Shown: positions 9,383 through 23,799, counted from the first letter of the stretch. The stretch: DNA of 64,000 bases from Collinsella sp. (GCA_019413955.1 DXMX01000001.1:40363-104362); one strand, 5' to 3'. Made by a program: numbers and translations. The notes: generated from the sequence alone by a model not told the origin.

Positions 9383-9922
9383 ATGAAGGTTATTCTTCTC
9401 GATGAGATCAAGGGCAAGGGCGGCGAGGGTGACGTCGTAGAGGTCGCTCAGGGTTACGCTGAGAACTTCCTGTTCCCCAAGAAGCTCGCTGTTGCCGCCA
9501 CCAAGGGCAACCTCAAGCAGCTTGACGAGCGTCGCAACAACATCGCCAAGCGCGAGGCCGTCCGTCTGGCTACCGCCAACGAGACCAAGGCTGCCTTCGA
9601 GGGCAAGACGGTCACCGTTGACGTCAAGGTCGGCGACGAGGGCATCCTCTTTGGCTCCGTTACCGCCGCTATGATCGCTGATGCCATCAAGGCTCAGCTC
9701 GGTATGGACATCGACCGCAAGCGCGTCGAGCTCGGTAAGCCCATCAAGGTTGCCGGTGCCCACACCGTTGCCATCTCGCTGTACCGCGAGATCAAGGCCG
9801 AGGTTGTCGTTCTCGTCGGCGTTACCGCCGAGGAGCTCGCTGCCGAGGCTGAGGTCGAGGAGGCCGCTGAGGTCGCCGAGGCCGAGACCGCCGAGGTCGA
9901 GACTGAGGCTGCTGCCGAGTAG
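9383..9922 (+). CDS. rplI: 50S ribosomal protein L9
   Basis: 179 residues. The N-terminal domain MKVILLDEIKGKGGEGDVVEVAQGYAENFLFP is the L9 signature, followed by the long connecting helix and the C-terminal RNA-binding domain. An additional Ala/Glu-rich tail of about 30 residues (repeats of EVEEAAEVAEAE) makes it longer than the usual 148-150 residues; such acidic tails occur in other Coriobacteriia (from memory, not checked). It is followed by a strong terminator that ends the cluster. Confidence 0.97.
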   Translation: MKVILLDEIKGKGGEGDVVEVAQGYAENFLFPKKLAVAATKGNLKQLDERRNNIAKREAVRLATANETKAAFEGKTVTVDVKVGDEGILFGSVTAAMIADAIKAQLGMDIDRKRVELGKPIKVAGAHTVAISLYREIKAEVVVLVGVTAEELAAEAEVEEAAEVAEAETAEVETEAAAE

Positions 9923-9954
9923 CATTTGCTGCAACGCAACAATCTTGTTCTAAG

Positions 9955-9990
9955 AAGGGCGCTCTGGGAGACCAGGGCGCCCTTTTGTTT
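9955..9990 (+). terminator. Terminator of the rpsF-rplI cluster
   Basis: AAGGGCGCTCTGG / CCAGGGCGCCCTT with a 4-nt loop, one bulge, and the T-rich tail TTGTTTTTT. Confidence 0.8.
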
Positions 9991-10146
9991 TTTGCGCTGA
10001 GTGAGTGTCATGGTGAACGTTGCGTCGAAGTCCTATATACAGGACCGTTTATCCGTTTGGTTCGGTGATGATTGGCGGCGCGCGGCGCGTTTTGGGATCG
10101 TGGCTGATACTATGGATGCTCGCAAGCGATATGAATGAGGATGCTC

Positions 10147-11538
10147 ATGGCATATGACGATAGGGAGACCGGGCTGACGGTCGAGGACCGCGGCTCAAAG
10201 TTGGGTCTTCCCCAAAACCAAGATGCAGAGGCCAATGTACTGGCCGCTATGCTGCTATCGCCCGAGGTGGTCGAAGAGGCCCAGGTCGAGCTGCAGCCCG
10301 ATGACTTCTACCGGCCCATTCATAAGACCATCTATACTGCGATGGTCGATATGTACAACAGCCGCATTCCCATCGACTCCATCTCGCTGATCGATTACCT
10401 GCGAAGCATCAACAAGCTCGATGCCGTGGGCGGCGAGGCGTACATTTTGGAGTTGATGGGTCAGACCCTGTCGCTCGTCAACTGGCAGCACCATGCCGCC
10501 ATCGTTCGCCGCGACTCGATGCTGCGCGAGCTGATCGGCGCCACCAACGAGATCAACGCGCTGGCATATAACGCCCCCACCGACACCAAAGAGGTTGTCG
10601 AGCTGGCCGAGAGCAAGCTGCTCAAGGTTACGGCGCGCGAGGTCAAGTCGAGCTACAAGACGTTGACCGAGTTTATGGTCGAGGCCTATAACGAGGCCGA
10701 GGAAGTGTGCCAGGCCGGTGGCCAGGCTGCGGGCGTGCCCACGGGCTTTCCGTCACTCGACCGCATGCTCATGGGTTTTCGCGAGGGCCAGCTCATCATC
10801 ATCGGCGCCCGTCCTGCTGTAGGTAAGACGTCGTTCGCTCTGAACCTGGCGCTCAACGCTGCCGCTGCTGGTTATACCGTCGGCTTCTTCTCGCTGGAGA
10901 TGTCGGGTAAGGAAATTGCCCAGCGTCTGATTTGCGCCTATGCCATGATCTCGATCAGTGACTTCCGCATGGGTCGCATTAGCCCCGAGCAGTGGGCCAA
11001 TATCAACGAGGCCACGCAGACCTTGTCCAAGCTCGATATTCTGATTGACGATACGCCCGGCACCACAGTGACCGAGATTCGCGCCAAGAGCCGCCGCATG
11101 CTCCATAACAAGGAGAAGGCAATCATCATCCTGGACTACCTGCAGCTGGTGAGTCCTCCGCCGGGACGCCGCTCCGAGAGCCGTACCGTCGAGGTTTCGG
11201 AGATGTCGCGTGGTCTGAAGATCATGGCCAAGGAGCTCAAGATTCCGCTCATCGCGCTGTCGCAGCTCTCGCGTCAGGTCGAATCCCGTACCGGCAAGCG
11301 TCCGCAGCTTTCCGACCTTCGTGAATCGGGCTCTATCGAGCAGGACGCCGATATCGTCATGTTCTTGGACCGCTCCGCCGACGAGGCCGAAGCCTCGCGC
11401 GACGATCGACCCGACGAGGGCGTTACGCGTATCGTCGTGGCCAAGAACCGTTCGGGCCCGATCGGCGACGTCGACCTGATGTTCCTGCCGGCATCCACCA
11501 AGTTCTATGAGCTTGATGGGGCACATGCCGAGGAGTAG
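10147..11538 (+). CDS. dnaB: Replicative DNA helicase DnaB
   Basis: 463 residues. The N-terminal DnaB domain starts around LPQNQDAEANVLAAMLLSP. The RecA-like motor holds Walker A GARPAVGKTSFAL (about residues 219-231), Walker B IIILDYLQL, and the motif QLSRQVE..GKRPQLSDLRESGSIEQDAD. It unwinds DNA at the fork as a hexamer. ATG 10147 is preceded by AGGA at 5 nt spacing; an in-frame ATG at 10135 is possible but overlaps that site. It sits next to rplI as in many Gram-positive genomes but beyond a terminator, so it has its own promoter. Confidence 0.98.
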   Translation: MAYDDRETGLTVEDRGSKLGLPQNQDAEANVLAAMLLSPEVVEEAQVELQPDDFYRPIHKTIYTAMVDMYNSRIPIDSISLIDYLRSINKLDAVGGEAYILELMGQTLSLVNWQHHAAIVRRDSMLRELIGATNEINALAYNAPTDTKEVVELAESKLLKVTAREVKSSYKTLTEFMVEAYNEAEEVCQAGGQAAGVPTGFPSLDRMLMGFREGQLIIIGARPAVGKTSFALNLALNAAAAGYTVGFFSLEMSGKEIAQRLICAYAMISISDFRMGRISPEQWANINEATQTLSKLDILIDDTPGTTVTEIRAKSRRMLHNKEKAIIILDYLQLVSPPPGRRSESRTVEVSEMSRGLKIMAKELKIPLIALSQLSRQVESRTGKRPQLSDLRESGSIEQDADIVMFLDRSADEAEASRDDRPDEGVTRIVVAKNRSGPIGDVDLMFLPASTKFYELDGAHAEE

Positions 11539-11622
11539 GACAGGCGCCCGTTGCACGGGTATACTGGGAATGTTTTGTGCTTCTGCGTGCCGGCGTGGCG
11601 CGTAGACAGTCCATGAATGTAA

Positions 11623-12918
<1,296 letters not shown>

Positions 12919-12940
12919 TCGGCACTATTCGGTTATTGCG

Positions 12941-12982
12941 ATATACCCCTTTGCAGCCCAGGCGGGCGGCCGAGGGGTATAT
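12941..12982 (+). terminator. Hairpin after purA
   Basis: ATATACCCCT and AGGGGTATAT are perfect 10-bp arms around a GC-rich 22-nt loop; the following tail TTGCTTGC is only weakly T-rich. It may be a partial terminator between purA and purD. Confidence 0.45.
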
Positions 12983-13036
12983 TTGCTTGCAAAGGGCTCG
13001 CGCGGAGCGGGCCGTTCATCCATAGAGGAGGCACCC

Positions 13037-14341
13037 TTGAAGGCGGACACTCAAACCATCGACATCCTGTTGTTGGGCAGCGGCGGCCGCGAGCATGCTC
13101 TGGCAGCAAAGCTCGCAGCATCACCGCGCGCCGGCAAGCTCTACATCGCGCCGGGTAACGGCGGCACCGCGAGCTGCGGCGAGAACGTTGTTCTCGACGA
13201 TTGCGATCCTGCGGCCGTGGCGGCGTTTGCCCAGAGCCACGGATGCGGACTCGTGGTAATTGGCCCCGAGGCTCCGCTCGTGGCGGGCGTGGCCGACGCC
13301 GTGCGCGCGGCGGGTATTCCCTGCTTTGGCCCGGGTGCCGAGGGCGCCCAGATGGAGGGCTCCAAGCTGTTCTCCAAGCAGCTCATGGAGCGTGCCGGCA
13401 TTCCGACGGCCGCCTATGGCTCGTTCACCGACGAGGCTTCAGCTCTCGCCTACGTGCGCGAGCAGGGCGCCCCGCTGGTCGTGAAGGCAGACGGCCTGGC
13501 CGCAGGCAAGGGCGTTATCGTGGCGACTGAGCTCGAGCAGGCCGAAGAGGCCGTGCGTGAGTGCTTTGGCGGAGCCTTTGGTGATGCTGGCAATACCGTT
13601 GTCATTGAGGAGATGCTGGTTGGCCCCGAGTGCTCGCTGCTGGCCTTTACCGACGGCAAGACCGTGCGCCCCATGGCCACTTCGCAGGACCACAAGCGTG
13701 CGCTCGAGGGCGACCTTGGCCCCAACACCGGTGGCATGGGCGTTTACAGCCCGGTACCCATCGTGACCGACGAGGAGCACGCCACCATGGTGGAGGTCAT
13801 GGAGCAGACCGTGGCCGAGCTCGCTGCCGAGGGCATCGACTACCGCGGCTGCCTGTACGGCGGCTTTATGCTCACCCCCGCCGGCCCCAAGGTTCTGGAG
13901 TTCAACGCCCGCTTTGGCGACCCCGAGACGCAGGTCGTGCTGCCGCGCCTCAAGAACGACCTGGTCGAGGTTATGCTCGCCTGCGCCAACTGCGAGCTTG
14001 ATCAGATTGAGCTCGATTGGCGTGACGAGTGGGCCGTGGCTGTTGTTCTGACGAGCGCGGGCTATCCCGGCAGCTACGAGAAGGGCAAAGTCATCACCGG
14101 CATCGCCGACGCCGAGTCCATGGAGAACGTGACCGTGTACCATGCCGGCACCGCCGTGGTGGACGGTCAGCTCGTGACCAACGGCGGCCGAGTGCTTGCC
14201 GTGACCGCGCTGGGCGACACGTTCGAGAACGCTCGCAACCTTGCCTACGAGGCCTGCGAGAAGATTGATTTTGAGGGCAAGACCCTGCGTCATGACATCG
14301 GCCTGCGCGCGCTGCGTGGCCGCGACGCCTGGGATGCCTAA
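13037..14341 (+). CDS. purD: Phosphoribosylamine-glycine ligase (GAR synthetase)
   Basis: 434 residues, the usual PurD length. The N-terminus reads ILLLGSGGREHALAAKLA, the family signature, and the ATP-grasp domain shows VKADGLAAGKGVIVA and EFNARFGDPETQ with the metal-binding residues. It ligates glycine to phosphoribosylamine, step 2 of purine synthesis. The start is TTG 13037, 5 nt after GAGGAGG; there is no ATG in frame nearby that would keep the conserved first strand. The Nudix gene follows within 21 nt. Confidence 0.96.
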   Translation: MKADTQTIDILLLGSGGREHALAAKLAASPRAGKLYIAPGNGGTASCGENVVLDDCDPAAVAAFAQSHGCGLVVIGPEAPLVAGVADAVRAAGIPCFGPGAEGAQMEGSKLFSKQLMERAGIPTAAYGSFTDEASALAYVREQGAPLVVKADGLAAGKGVIVATELEQAEEAVRECFGGAFGDAGNTVVIEEMLVGPECSLLAFTDGKTVRPMATSQDHKRALEGDLGPNTGGMGVYSPVPIVTDEEHATMVEVMEQTVAELAAEGIDYRGCLYGGFMLTPAGPKVLEFNARFGDPETQVVLPRLKNDLVEVMLACANCELDQIELDWRDEWAVAVVLTSAGYPGSYEKGKVITGIADAESMENVTVYHAGTAVVDGQLVTNGGRVLAVTALGDTFENARNLAYEACEKIDFEGKTLRHDIGLRALRGRDAWDA

Positions 14342-14362
14342 AGTCCGAGAGGGATGAGACGG

Positions 14363-15058
14363 ATGGACGAGAAGAACGAAGAGCTCGTGGACGCGCAGAT
14401 CGTCGAAGAGGACAGCCGCATGTATGGGCACGCCGAGGGCGAGCCTGGTGGCGAGGTCGCTGACGAGCCGGCGCTGGTGCTGGGCGACGACGACCCGCAC
14501 GATGCCGAGCTGCACGAGAAGATTCTTTCGGAGGAGTGCGCCTGGAAGGGCAAGATCCTCGACGTCCACCGTCTTGAGGTTGAACTGCCCAACGGTCGCC
14601 GTAGCGCCCGCGATATCGTTCGCCATCCGGGTGCGGCGGCCGTTGTGGCACTGACCGAGAGCGGCAAGATCGTACTGGTGCGTCAGTACCGCACCGCCAT
14701 CGACCGCGTGACGGTCGAGGTTCCCGCCGGCAAGCTCGACCCAGGCGAGGACCCGCTCGATTGCGCCAAGCGCGAGCTGCATGAGGAGACGGGCTTTAGG
14801 GCTGGTCGCATTCGCTTTTTGACGTCGATTGTCACGTCCTGCGGTTTTTGCGACGAGATCATTCACATCTACTTGGCTACCAAGCTCGAGTTTGATGCGC
14901 CCAACCCCGATGATGACGAGTTCGTCAACGTGGACCTCGTTCCGCTGCACGAGCTGATCGACGCCGTGCTCGACGGCAAGATCGAAGATGCTAAGACCGT
15001 CGTGGGCGCCTTGGCCTGCGATAGCATCGCGCACCGCCTTGGGGGCGCGGAGCTTTAA
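14363..15058 (+). CDS. Nudix hydrolase, ADP-ribose pyrophosphatase type
   Basis: 231 residues. The Nudix box is intact: GKLDPGEDPLDCAKRELHEE followed by TGF (G-x5-E-x7-REU-x-EE-x-GU), about residues 129-151. The flanking sequence (VVALTESGKIVLVRQYRTA...VEVPAGKLDPGE) fits the ADP-ribose pyrophosphatase (NudF-like) branch, which cleaves ADP-ribose to AMP and ribose 5-phosphate. The N-terminal about 50 residues are acidic and not part of the fold. ATG 14363 was preferred to 14354, whose ribosome binding site would touch the start codon. It is probably co-transcribed with purD. Confidence 0.88.
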   Translation: MDEKNEELVDAQIVEEDSRMYGHAEGEPGGEVADEPALVLGDDDPHDAELHEKILSEECAWKGKILDVHRLEVELPNGRRSARDIVRHPGAAAVVALTESGKIVLVRQYRTAIDRVTVEVPAGKLDPGEDPLDCAKRELHEETGFRAGRIRFLTSIVTSCGFCDEIIHIYLATKLEFDAPNPDDDEFVNVDLVPLHELIDAVLDGKIEDAKTVVGALACDSIAHRLGGAEL

Positions 15059-15070
15059 CGAGTGGGGATA

Positions 15071-15109
15071 GCCCTGGGACAAGTACTACTGATTGCTTTG
15101 TCCCAGGGC
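15071..15109 (+). terminator. Hairpin after the Nudix gene
   Basis: GCCCTGGGACAA / TTGTCCCAGGGC, 12 bp perfect, with a 15-nt loop; the tail is only moderately T-rich. Confidence 0.55.
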
Positions 15110-15140
15110 CTTACGTTGCTGATATTTCTTTGAGGATCAC

Positions 15141-16913
15141 ATGCTGAAGAGGTTTCTTTCGTATTACAAGCCCCAGATGGGGCTTTTTGTTGCTGATACT
15201 GTTTGTGCTCTGGTGCTTGCCGCCATTGACCTGGCGTTCCCCATTATCCTGCGCAATTTGACCGGTGGGCTATTTACTCAGGGTCAGGCTGCCATTATGC
15301 AGGCGCTCGGCATGATCGCGGTGGGCTTGGTGCTGATGTATGTCATCCGCTGCGCCTGCCGATACTTTGTGAGCTATTGGGGCCACGTGATGGGCGCGCG
15401 CATGGAGTCCAAAATGCGCGAGGACCTGTTTGACCAGTACGAGCGCTTTAGCTTTGCGTACTTCGACCGCAACAGCTCGGGCGACATGATGAGCCGCGTG
15501 GTCAACGACCTGTTCGATATCTGCGAGGCGGCGCATCACGTACCCGAGTGGATCATCATCTGCGGTATCGAGATTATCGGCTCGTTTGTGATCCTCTTTA
15601 CCATCGCCCCGGTGCTGGCGCTCGCCATGGCCGTGGTGACGGCGGCGTTTGCGGTCATCATGTTTTGGCAGAACATGCGCATGCGCGAGGTCTTTAGCGA
15701 CAACCGCAAGAAGATCAGCGGCATCAATGCGCAGCTGCAGGATTCGCTGGCGGGCATGCGCGTGGTCAAGAGCTTTGCCAATGAGGAGACCGAACGTTTC
15801 AAGTTCCGCGCCTCCAACAATCGCTATCTTTCGTCCAAGGAGAACATGTATCACGCCATGGGCGTCTATACCGCGACGTATGGCCTGCTCTCGGGTGTGC
15901 TCTATGTGATCGTGGTGCTGCTGGGCGGCTGGCTGGTCGCCCAGGGACAGCTGCAGGCGGTCGATATGGCGACCTTTGCACTCTATATTTCGCTGTTCTG
16001 CACGCCGCTCGAGACGCTCGTCAATTCGGCCGAAACGTATCAGAAGGCCATCGCCGGCTTTAAGCGTATGGACGAGGTGCTCTCGACCGCGCCGGATATC
16101 CAGGACAAGCCGGGCGCTACGGATCTGCAGGTGACTGCCGGCGTCGTGGAGTATCACGACGTGTGCTTTAACTACGAGGATGTTGAGCTGGGCGAGGGCG
16201 ATGCCGATGAGCGTCCTGTTATCGACCACATGGACCTGTCTATCAAGCCCGGCCAGACCATCGCTTTGGTTGGCCCTTCGGGCGGCGGCAAGTCCACGAC
16301 CTGTTCGCTGCTGCCGCGCTTTTATGACGTGGCTGCCGGATCCATTAGCATCGACGGTCAGGACGTGCGCGATGTGACGCAGCAGAGCCTGCGCCGCGCC
16401 ATCGGCCTGGTGCAGCAGGATGTCTATCTATTTGACGGTACGATTGGCGAGAACATCGCCTACGGCAAGCCGGGCGCTACGGCAGAAGAGATCGCCGAGG
16501 CCGCCCGTCGCGCCAACATCGATGCCTTTATCGAGTCGCTTCCGCAGGGCTATAACACGGTCGTGGGCGAGCGCGGTAGCCGTCTTTCGGGCGGACAGAA
16601 GCAGCGTGTTGCCATCGCGCGCGTGTTCCTCAAGAACCCCAAAATCTTGATCTTGGACGAGGCGACGAGTGCTTTGGATAACGAGAGCGAGGAGGCGGTG
16701 CAGGAGTCACTCGAAGAGCTGGCACGCGGCCGCACCACGATTATCATCGCCCACCGTCTTTCGACCATTAAGCATGCCGATGAGATTGCGACCGTTGAGC
16801 ATGGTCGCGTTGTGGAGCGTGGCACGCACGAGGAGCTTCTCGCCCGTGGCGGCACCTATGCCCGTTACTATCGAATGCAGTTCGAAGGTGCGCGTGCGCA
16901 CGAGCTCGACTGA
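15141..16913 (+). CDS. ABC transporter, fused permease and ATP-binding domain (exporter type)
   Basis: 590 residues. Six transmembrane helices (about residues 15-310) precede a complete nucleotide-binding domain: Walker A GPSGGGKSTT, Q-loop GLVQQDVYLF, signature LSGGQKQRVAIAR, Walker B ILILDEATSALD and H-loop IAHRLSTI. This is a half-transporter of the lipid A/multidrug exporter class, which must dimerise. No partner half-transporter is adjacent, so a homodimer is likely. The substrate cannot be read from the sequence. GAGGATCAC precedes ATG 15141. The unknown membrane protein follows after 19 nt. Confidence 0.93.
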   Translation: MLKRFLSYYKPQMGLFVADTVCALVLAAIDLAFPIILRNLTGGLFTQGQAAIMQALGMIAVGLVLMYVIRCACRYFVSYWGHVMGARMESKMREDLFDQYERFSFAYFDRNSSGDMMSRVVNDLFDICEAAHHVPEWIIICGIEIIGSFVILFTIAPVLALAMAVVTAAFAVIMFWQNMRMREVFSDNRKKISGINAQLQDSLAGMRVVKSFANEETERFKFRASNNRYLSSKENMYHAMGVYTATYGLLSGVLYVIVVLLGGWLVAQGQLQAVDMATFALYISLFCTPLETLVNSAETYQKAIAGFKRMDEVLSTAPDIQDKPGATDLQVTAGVVEYHDVCFNYEDVELGEGDADERPVIDHMDLSIKPGQTIALVGPSGGGKSTTCSLLPRFYDVAAGSISIDGQDVRDVTQQSLRRAIGLVQQDVYLFDGTIGENIAYGKPGATAEEIAEAARRANIDAFIESLPQGYNTVVGERGSRLSGGQKQRVAIARVFLKNPKILILDEATSALDNESEEAVQESLEELARGRTTIIIAHRLSTIKHADEIATVEHGRVVERGTHEELLARGGTYARYYRMQFEGARAHELD

Positions 16914-16932
16914 TTGATATGACAGGAAGTTT

Positions 16933-17898
16933 ATGGCTGACAAGAACCCTTTGACTCCGGAAGAAGTGACGGAGTTATTCTCCGAAATCGATGCATCCGG
17001 CGTCTTGGATCCCACGCTCGCCAAAAAGCGTACCGAGCGCATGCGTGAGAAGGAGGCTGCGGCCAAGCGCGGTGACAAAGCGGCGCTAGCGCAGCTGCGC
17101 AGCGAGGACCGCGCGAGCCAGGCAAAACATATCGACCCGCTGTCCGAGGACGATCCTTCGGGCTCGCAGGTGAGCCATACCATTACGAAGACCGCGATGG
17201 CCGTGGTCATCGGTATTTTGGTGCTGATCGTGGGCATGCAGATTGGCTACGGCGTGATGCGTCGTCTGAACACCGCCAACCTGTCCGAGAGCGTTTCGGT
17301 CGATACCGTTTCGACCGCGCTCAAGGGCGGACTTGAATGGGGCAACGGCTTTACGCAGTTCCCGCTCGACTTTACCGTCGATGAAGCCGATGAACGCACG
17401 GGCACGGTCGAGGTGACGGTGTTGGACACATCGTCTGCCAACGAGCTCGAGCTGCTGTCCAACGGGCAGATTCAGGCCGCGGCGCTTGCGACCAACGCGT
17501 TGCTCAACGATAAGATCGACCGCGTGGTGTATAACGTTCACGCCTATATCGACGAGGATAGCAACATTCAGCACGATTCCTTCTTTGGCATGTTTCCTGC
17601 GCGGGGTCATCAGAGCGCCATCCTGACGTTCGTGTGGACCAAGAGCTCATCCAACGCCACGAGTATCGACTGGAAGATGCGCATCGTGAGTATGGATGAC
17701 ACCATCGCCGAGCGCATTCAAAAACAGGTGAACTCGGTGTCGTCGTTGATTGAGGACCCGGTGGTGAGCCAGACCAAGATTGACGAGGAAAAGGCCGAAC
17801 GTGACCTGGAGCATCGTCTGCATGGCCGCGAGATTTTCCGCGGCGGCAAGCCCGACCGAACGCCGTCCGATCTGCTGGAACAGGACAAGAAAAAGTAA
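16933..17898 (+). CDS. Single-pass membrane protein, unknown function
   Basis: 321 residues. The N-terminal about 80 residues are charged and cytosolic, with a helical stretch rich in Lys/Arg/Glu (KKRTERMREKEAAAKRGDKA). One clear transmembrane segment follows (about 86-107, AMAVVIGILVLIVGMQIGYGV), and then an extracellular domain of about 180 residues with regular beta pattern. The C-terminus is charged (DLLEQDKKK). I recognise no family. The short gap to the ABC exporter suggests co-transcription, perhaps an accessory subunit; this is inference. AGGAAG precedes the ATG. Confidence 0.65.
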   Translation: MADKNPLTPEEVTELFSEIDASGVLDPTLAKKRTERMREKEAAAKRGDKAALAQLRSEDRASQAKHIDPLSEDDPSGSQVSHTITKTAMAVVIGILVLIVGMQIGYGVMRRLNTANLSESVSVDTVSTALKGGLEWGNGFTQFPLDFTVDEADERTGTVEVTVLDTSSANELELLSNGQIQAAALATNALLNDKIDRVVYNVHAYIDEDSNIQHDSFFGMFPARGHQSAILTFVWTKSSSNATSIDWKMRIVSMDDTIAERIQKQVNSVSSLIEDPVVSQTKIDEEKAERDLEHRLHGREIFRGGKPDRTPSDLLEQDKKK

Positions 17899-17904
17899 GA
17901 CGCC

Positions 17905-17947
17905 ATCGTCCCGCGTGAGCCGCAAGCCCACGCGGGATGATTTTTTT
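17905..17947 (+). terminator. Terminator after the ABC exporter unit
   Basis: ATCGTCCCGCGTG / CACGCGGGATGAT forms a long stem followed by TTTTTTT. Confidence 0.85.
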
Positions 17948-17959
17948 GGGACGGGGATT

Positions 17960-18048
17960 AAAAAATCATTATGCATAGAAAGTCATAATTATCATTTCGT
18001 AAACATTTCGATGAAATTAACGCCATGAGGCATGCTTGCGGTTACAAT
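17960..18048 (+). promoter_or_regulatory. carAB promoter region
   Basis: An AT-rich stretch. TACAAT at 18043-18048 is a good -10; no clear -35 is seen at the expected distance. Upstream, ATTATGCATA...GTCATAAT contains an inverted ATTATG/CATAAT pair (about 17968-17989) that could be an operator; its regulator cannot be told. Confidence 0.4.
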
Positions 18049-18069
18049 ACCGCGAGGCCTAACTACACA

Positions 18070-18102
18070 CCTTTAAACCGGTCCTGTGAGACCGGGAAGG
18101 AG
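18070..18102 (+). promoter_or_regulatory. PyrR-type RNA binding loop over the carA ribosome binding site
   Basis: CCTT (18070-18073) pairs with AAGG (18097-18100), and CCGGTC (18078-18083) pairs with GACCGG (18090-18095) around loop CTGTGA. This two-part stem with the purine bulge is the layout of PyrR binding loops. The 3' strand AAGG is itself part of the carA Shine-Dalgarno AAGGAG (18097-18102), so UMP-loaded PyrR would block translation, as reported in mycobacteria. No downstream attenuator is needed or seen. Confidence 0.75.
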
Positions 18103-18106
18103 AACT

Positions 18107-19537
18107 ATGGCGAACAACCATACCGCGGGCGCTGCCGCCCGCACCTTCGCGCCCAGCGAGCTTTGCCAGCGTATGCTGGCCAAAACCAGCAAGGGCACCT
18201 GCGGTCCCTGCATCCTGTATCTTGAGGATGGGACCATTTTTTATGGACGTGCATGCGGCGCCGAGGGCACCGCGACCGGTGAAGTCTGCTTCAACACCTC
18301 GCTCGAGGGCTACTTTGAGGTCATGACCGACCCGAGTTATGCCGGCCAAATCGTAACCATGACCTATCCGCAGATCGGCAACTACGGTATCGACGAGACC
18401 GACGTCCAGTCGGCCTTCCCCGGCGACGCCGTGCGCCCCGCGAGCGCTCCGGCTATGCGCGGCATGATCGTTCGCGACATGTGCGCCACGCCTTCTAACT
18501 GGCGCTCGGCCGTCAGCGTGCCGGAGTACCTGCGCGCTCACGGCATCGTCGCTATCGAGGGTATCGACACCCGCGCTCTAGTGCGCCATCTGCGCGACAA
18601 TGGTTCCAAGATGGGCATTATCTCGACCGAGGTCTTCGACGTCGACGAGCTTGTCGAGCGTCTGGCCGCTGCGCCCACGCTGGTAGGCGAGAACCTGGTC
18701 AAGACCGTAAGTTGCCCCGTACCTCACGAGTTTGTGGCCGCCGACCTGCCTGCCACGCATGACTTTGCGCTTGCGGCTGCCGCTCCTGCCCGTCACAAAG
18801 TGGTCGCCTACGACTGCGGTGTGAAGCGCGGCATTCTGGAGGGGCTGGTTCGCGCCGGCTGCGACCTTACCGTCGTGCCGTGGGATACGCCCGCGAGTGA
18901 GGTGCTCGACATGAATCCCGACGGTGTCTTTTTGTCCAATGGCCCCGGCGACCCCGACGCCGTGGTGGAGACCTACGAGCAGGTGCAGCAGCTGATCGGC
19001 AAGGTACCGGTCTTTGGCATTTGCCTTGGTCACCAGATGATCAGCCTGGCCTGCGGTGCCCAGATGGAAAAGCTTAAGTTCGGTCACCGCGGTGGCAACC
19101 AGCCGGTCATGAACCTGGTAAGCCGTCGCGTGGAGATCACCGCGCAAAACCATGGCTTTGGCCTGCTGTTTCCCAGCTTGGGCAAGCTTGTCCCCGAGCT
19201 TTCCGGCGGCGAGACCGAGCATGCGGCCGATGGAGATCTGCGCGTCTGGGTGCGCCGCGGAATCGCGCCGGTCGTGATGAACGAGCGCTTTGGCCGCATT
19301 CGCCTGACACATGTGAACCTCAACGACGGCACCGCCGAGGGCATCCAGCTGCTCGACGCCCCGTGCTTCTCGGTCCAGTACCACCCCGAGGCCTCGCCTG
19401 GCCCCACCGATGCCCACTATCTCTTTACCGCCTTTACGCGACTCATGGACGGCGAGGAGAACTACCTGGACATCGACACCGCGAAGGACCGCCTTGCCGG
19501 CTGGAATTTCGCCGAGACTGAGACCGAGGAGAACTAA
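18107..19537 (+). CDS. carA: Carbamoyl phosphate synthase, small (glutaminase) subunit
   Basis: 476 residues, longer than the usual 360-390 because of N-terminal and inter-domain extra sequence. The N-terminal CPSase domain shows [24 protein letters not shown]. The class I glutaminase domain has the nucleophile in [11 protein letters not shown] and the His/Glu pair in YHPEASPGP. It releases ammonia from glutamine for CarB; the product feeds pyrimidine and arginine synthesis. ATG 18107 follows AAGGAG within a PyrR-type RNA site, so pyrimidine control is likely. carB starts 1 nt after its stop. Confidence 0.96.
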   Translation: MANNHTAGAAARTFAPSELCQRMLAKTSKGTCGPCILYLEDGTIFYGRACGAEGTATGEVCFNTSLEGYFEVMTDPSYAGQIVTMTYPQIGNYGIDETDVQSAFPGDAVRPASAPAMRGMIVRDMCATPSNWRSAVSVPEYLRAHGIVAIEGIDTRALVRHLRDNGSKMGIISTEVFDVDELVERLAAAPTLVGENLVKTVSCPVPHEFVAADLPATHDFALAAAAPARHKVVAYDCGVKRGILEGLVRAGCDLTVVPWDTPASEVLDMNPDGVFLSNGPGDPDAVVETYEQVQQLIGKVPVFGICLGHQMISLACGAQMEKLKFGHRGGNQPVMNLVSRRVEITAQNHGFGLLFPSLGKLVPELSGGETEHAADGDLRVWVRRGIAPVVMNERFGRIRLTHVNLNDGTAEGIQLLDAPCFSVQYHPEASPGPTDAHYLFTAFTRLMDGEENYLDIDTAKDRLAGWNFAETETEEN

Positions 19538-19538
19538 C

Positions 19539-22853
<3,315 letters not shown>

Positions 22854-22864
22854 TTGACCTGGCC

Positions 22865-22955
22865 GGCCGGGGCGGGAGGGGCCGAGATTTCCCCCTTTCG
22901 CTCCGGCTGCAAGCTGAGTCGCTCAGGAGGAAACTCGGCCCCTCCCGCCCCGGCC
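22865..22955. repeat. Perfect 22-bp inverted repeat between carB and the truncated EamA gene
   Basis: The left arm 22865-22886 (GGCCGGGGCGGGAGGGGCCG...) is exactly complementary to 22934-22955 across a 47-nt centre. It starts 12 nt after the carB stop and may act as a bidirectional terminator. It lies inside the frame-shifted tail of the truncated transporter gene. Confidence 0.8.
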
Positions 22956-23799
22956 TGCGGTGACTTGGCTGCACCGTGTGCTGCCGAAGGGGCTTTGAGC
23001 GATGACTAGGGCTGATAAACTGGTAGCCGCTGAGCGCCACGGGGTCCTCGCGCTGGGAGTAGGTGTGGATGAGGGCAGACGAGACAGCGTAGGAGACAGC
23101 GGCAATAAGGATGAAGCCCTCGCCTGTGAGCGTGACGGCGCCGCCGCTATCGCCACCGGTGAGGTTGACGATAACGACTCCGGCAAAACCTATAGCGCAG
23201 CCGAGGACTTTGCGCGCAGTGAGCCGTTCTTGCCGGAACACGAGCGCTGCCATCAACACGCAGAGAAACGTGTTCATAGCGTTGACGATTGAGCCGCGCA
23301 CACCCGAAGCGTTTGAAACGCCGATATAAAAGAAGGCGTACTGCACGATAGTTTGGGCAAGCGAGAGTCTGATAACGAGTGGCCATCCCGTGCGTGAGAC
23401 GCGAGGCAAGCGACGTCTTGTTATGACTGCAGCGGCAAGTGCGATAGCGCCGGCAAGCATAAAGCGCACGCCAGCGAAGAGAAACTCCGATGGTACGTCG
23501 CCGTTTTGGATGCCGAGAAGCTCGTAGCCGATCTTGATGCAGGGGATCGCACTGCCCCAGAGCGCGCAGCAGATGAGGGCGAGCGCAGCTATGCACCATG
23601 TGCTCGTGAGAGGGTGGCGCGCGGAGTCGGCGTAAACATCGCAAGAGCTGGCGTCGAGTGCGGATGAGGGTTTGGACATACATCTCCCAAACGAGGCGAA
23701 GCAGAAAACGCCTCTATGGTACGCGCAATTTTGTGTCCGCACGCGTTGATAGCATAGAACGCGTCATGGAACACAAGTTCGTAAGAAGAGGAGGACGCC

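Noticed and set aside
18086..18106. Upstream start for carA at 18086
   Set aside because: It lies within the PyrR-type stem and lacks a ribosome binding site; AAGGAG supports ATG 18107.
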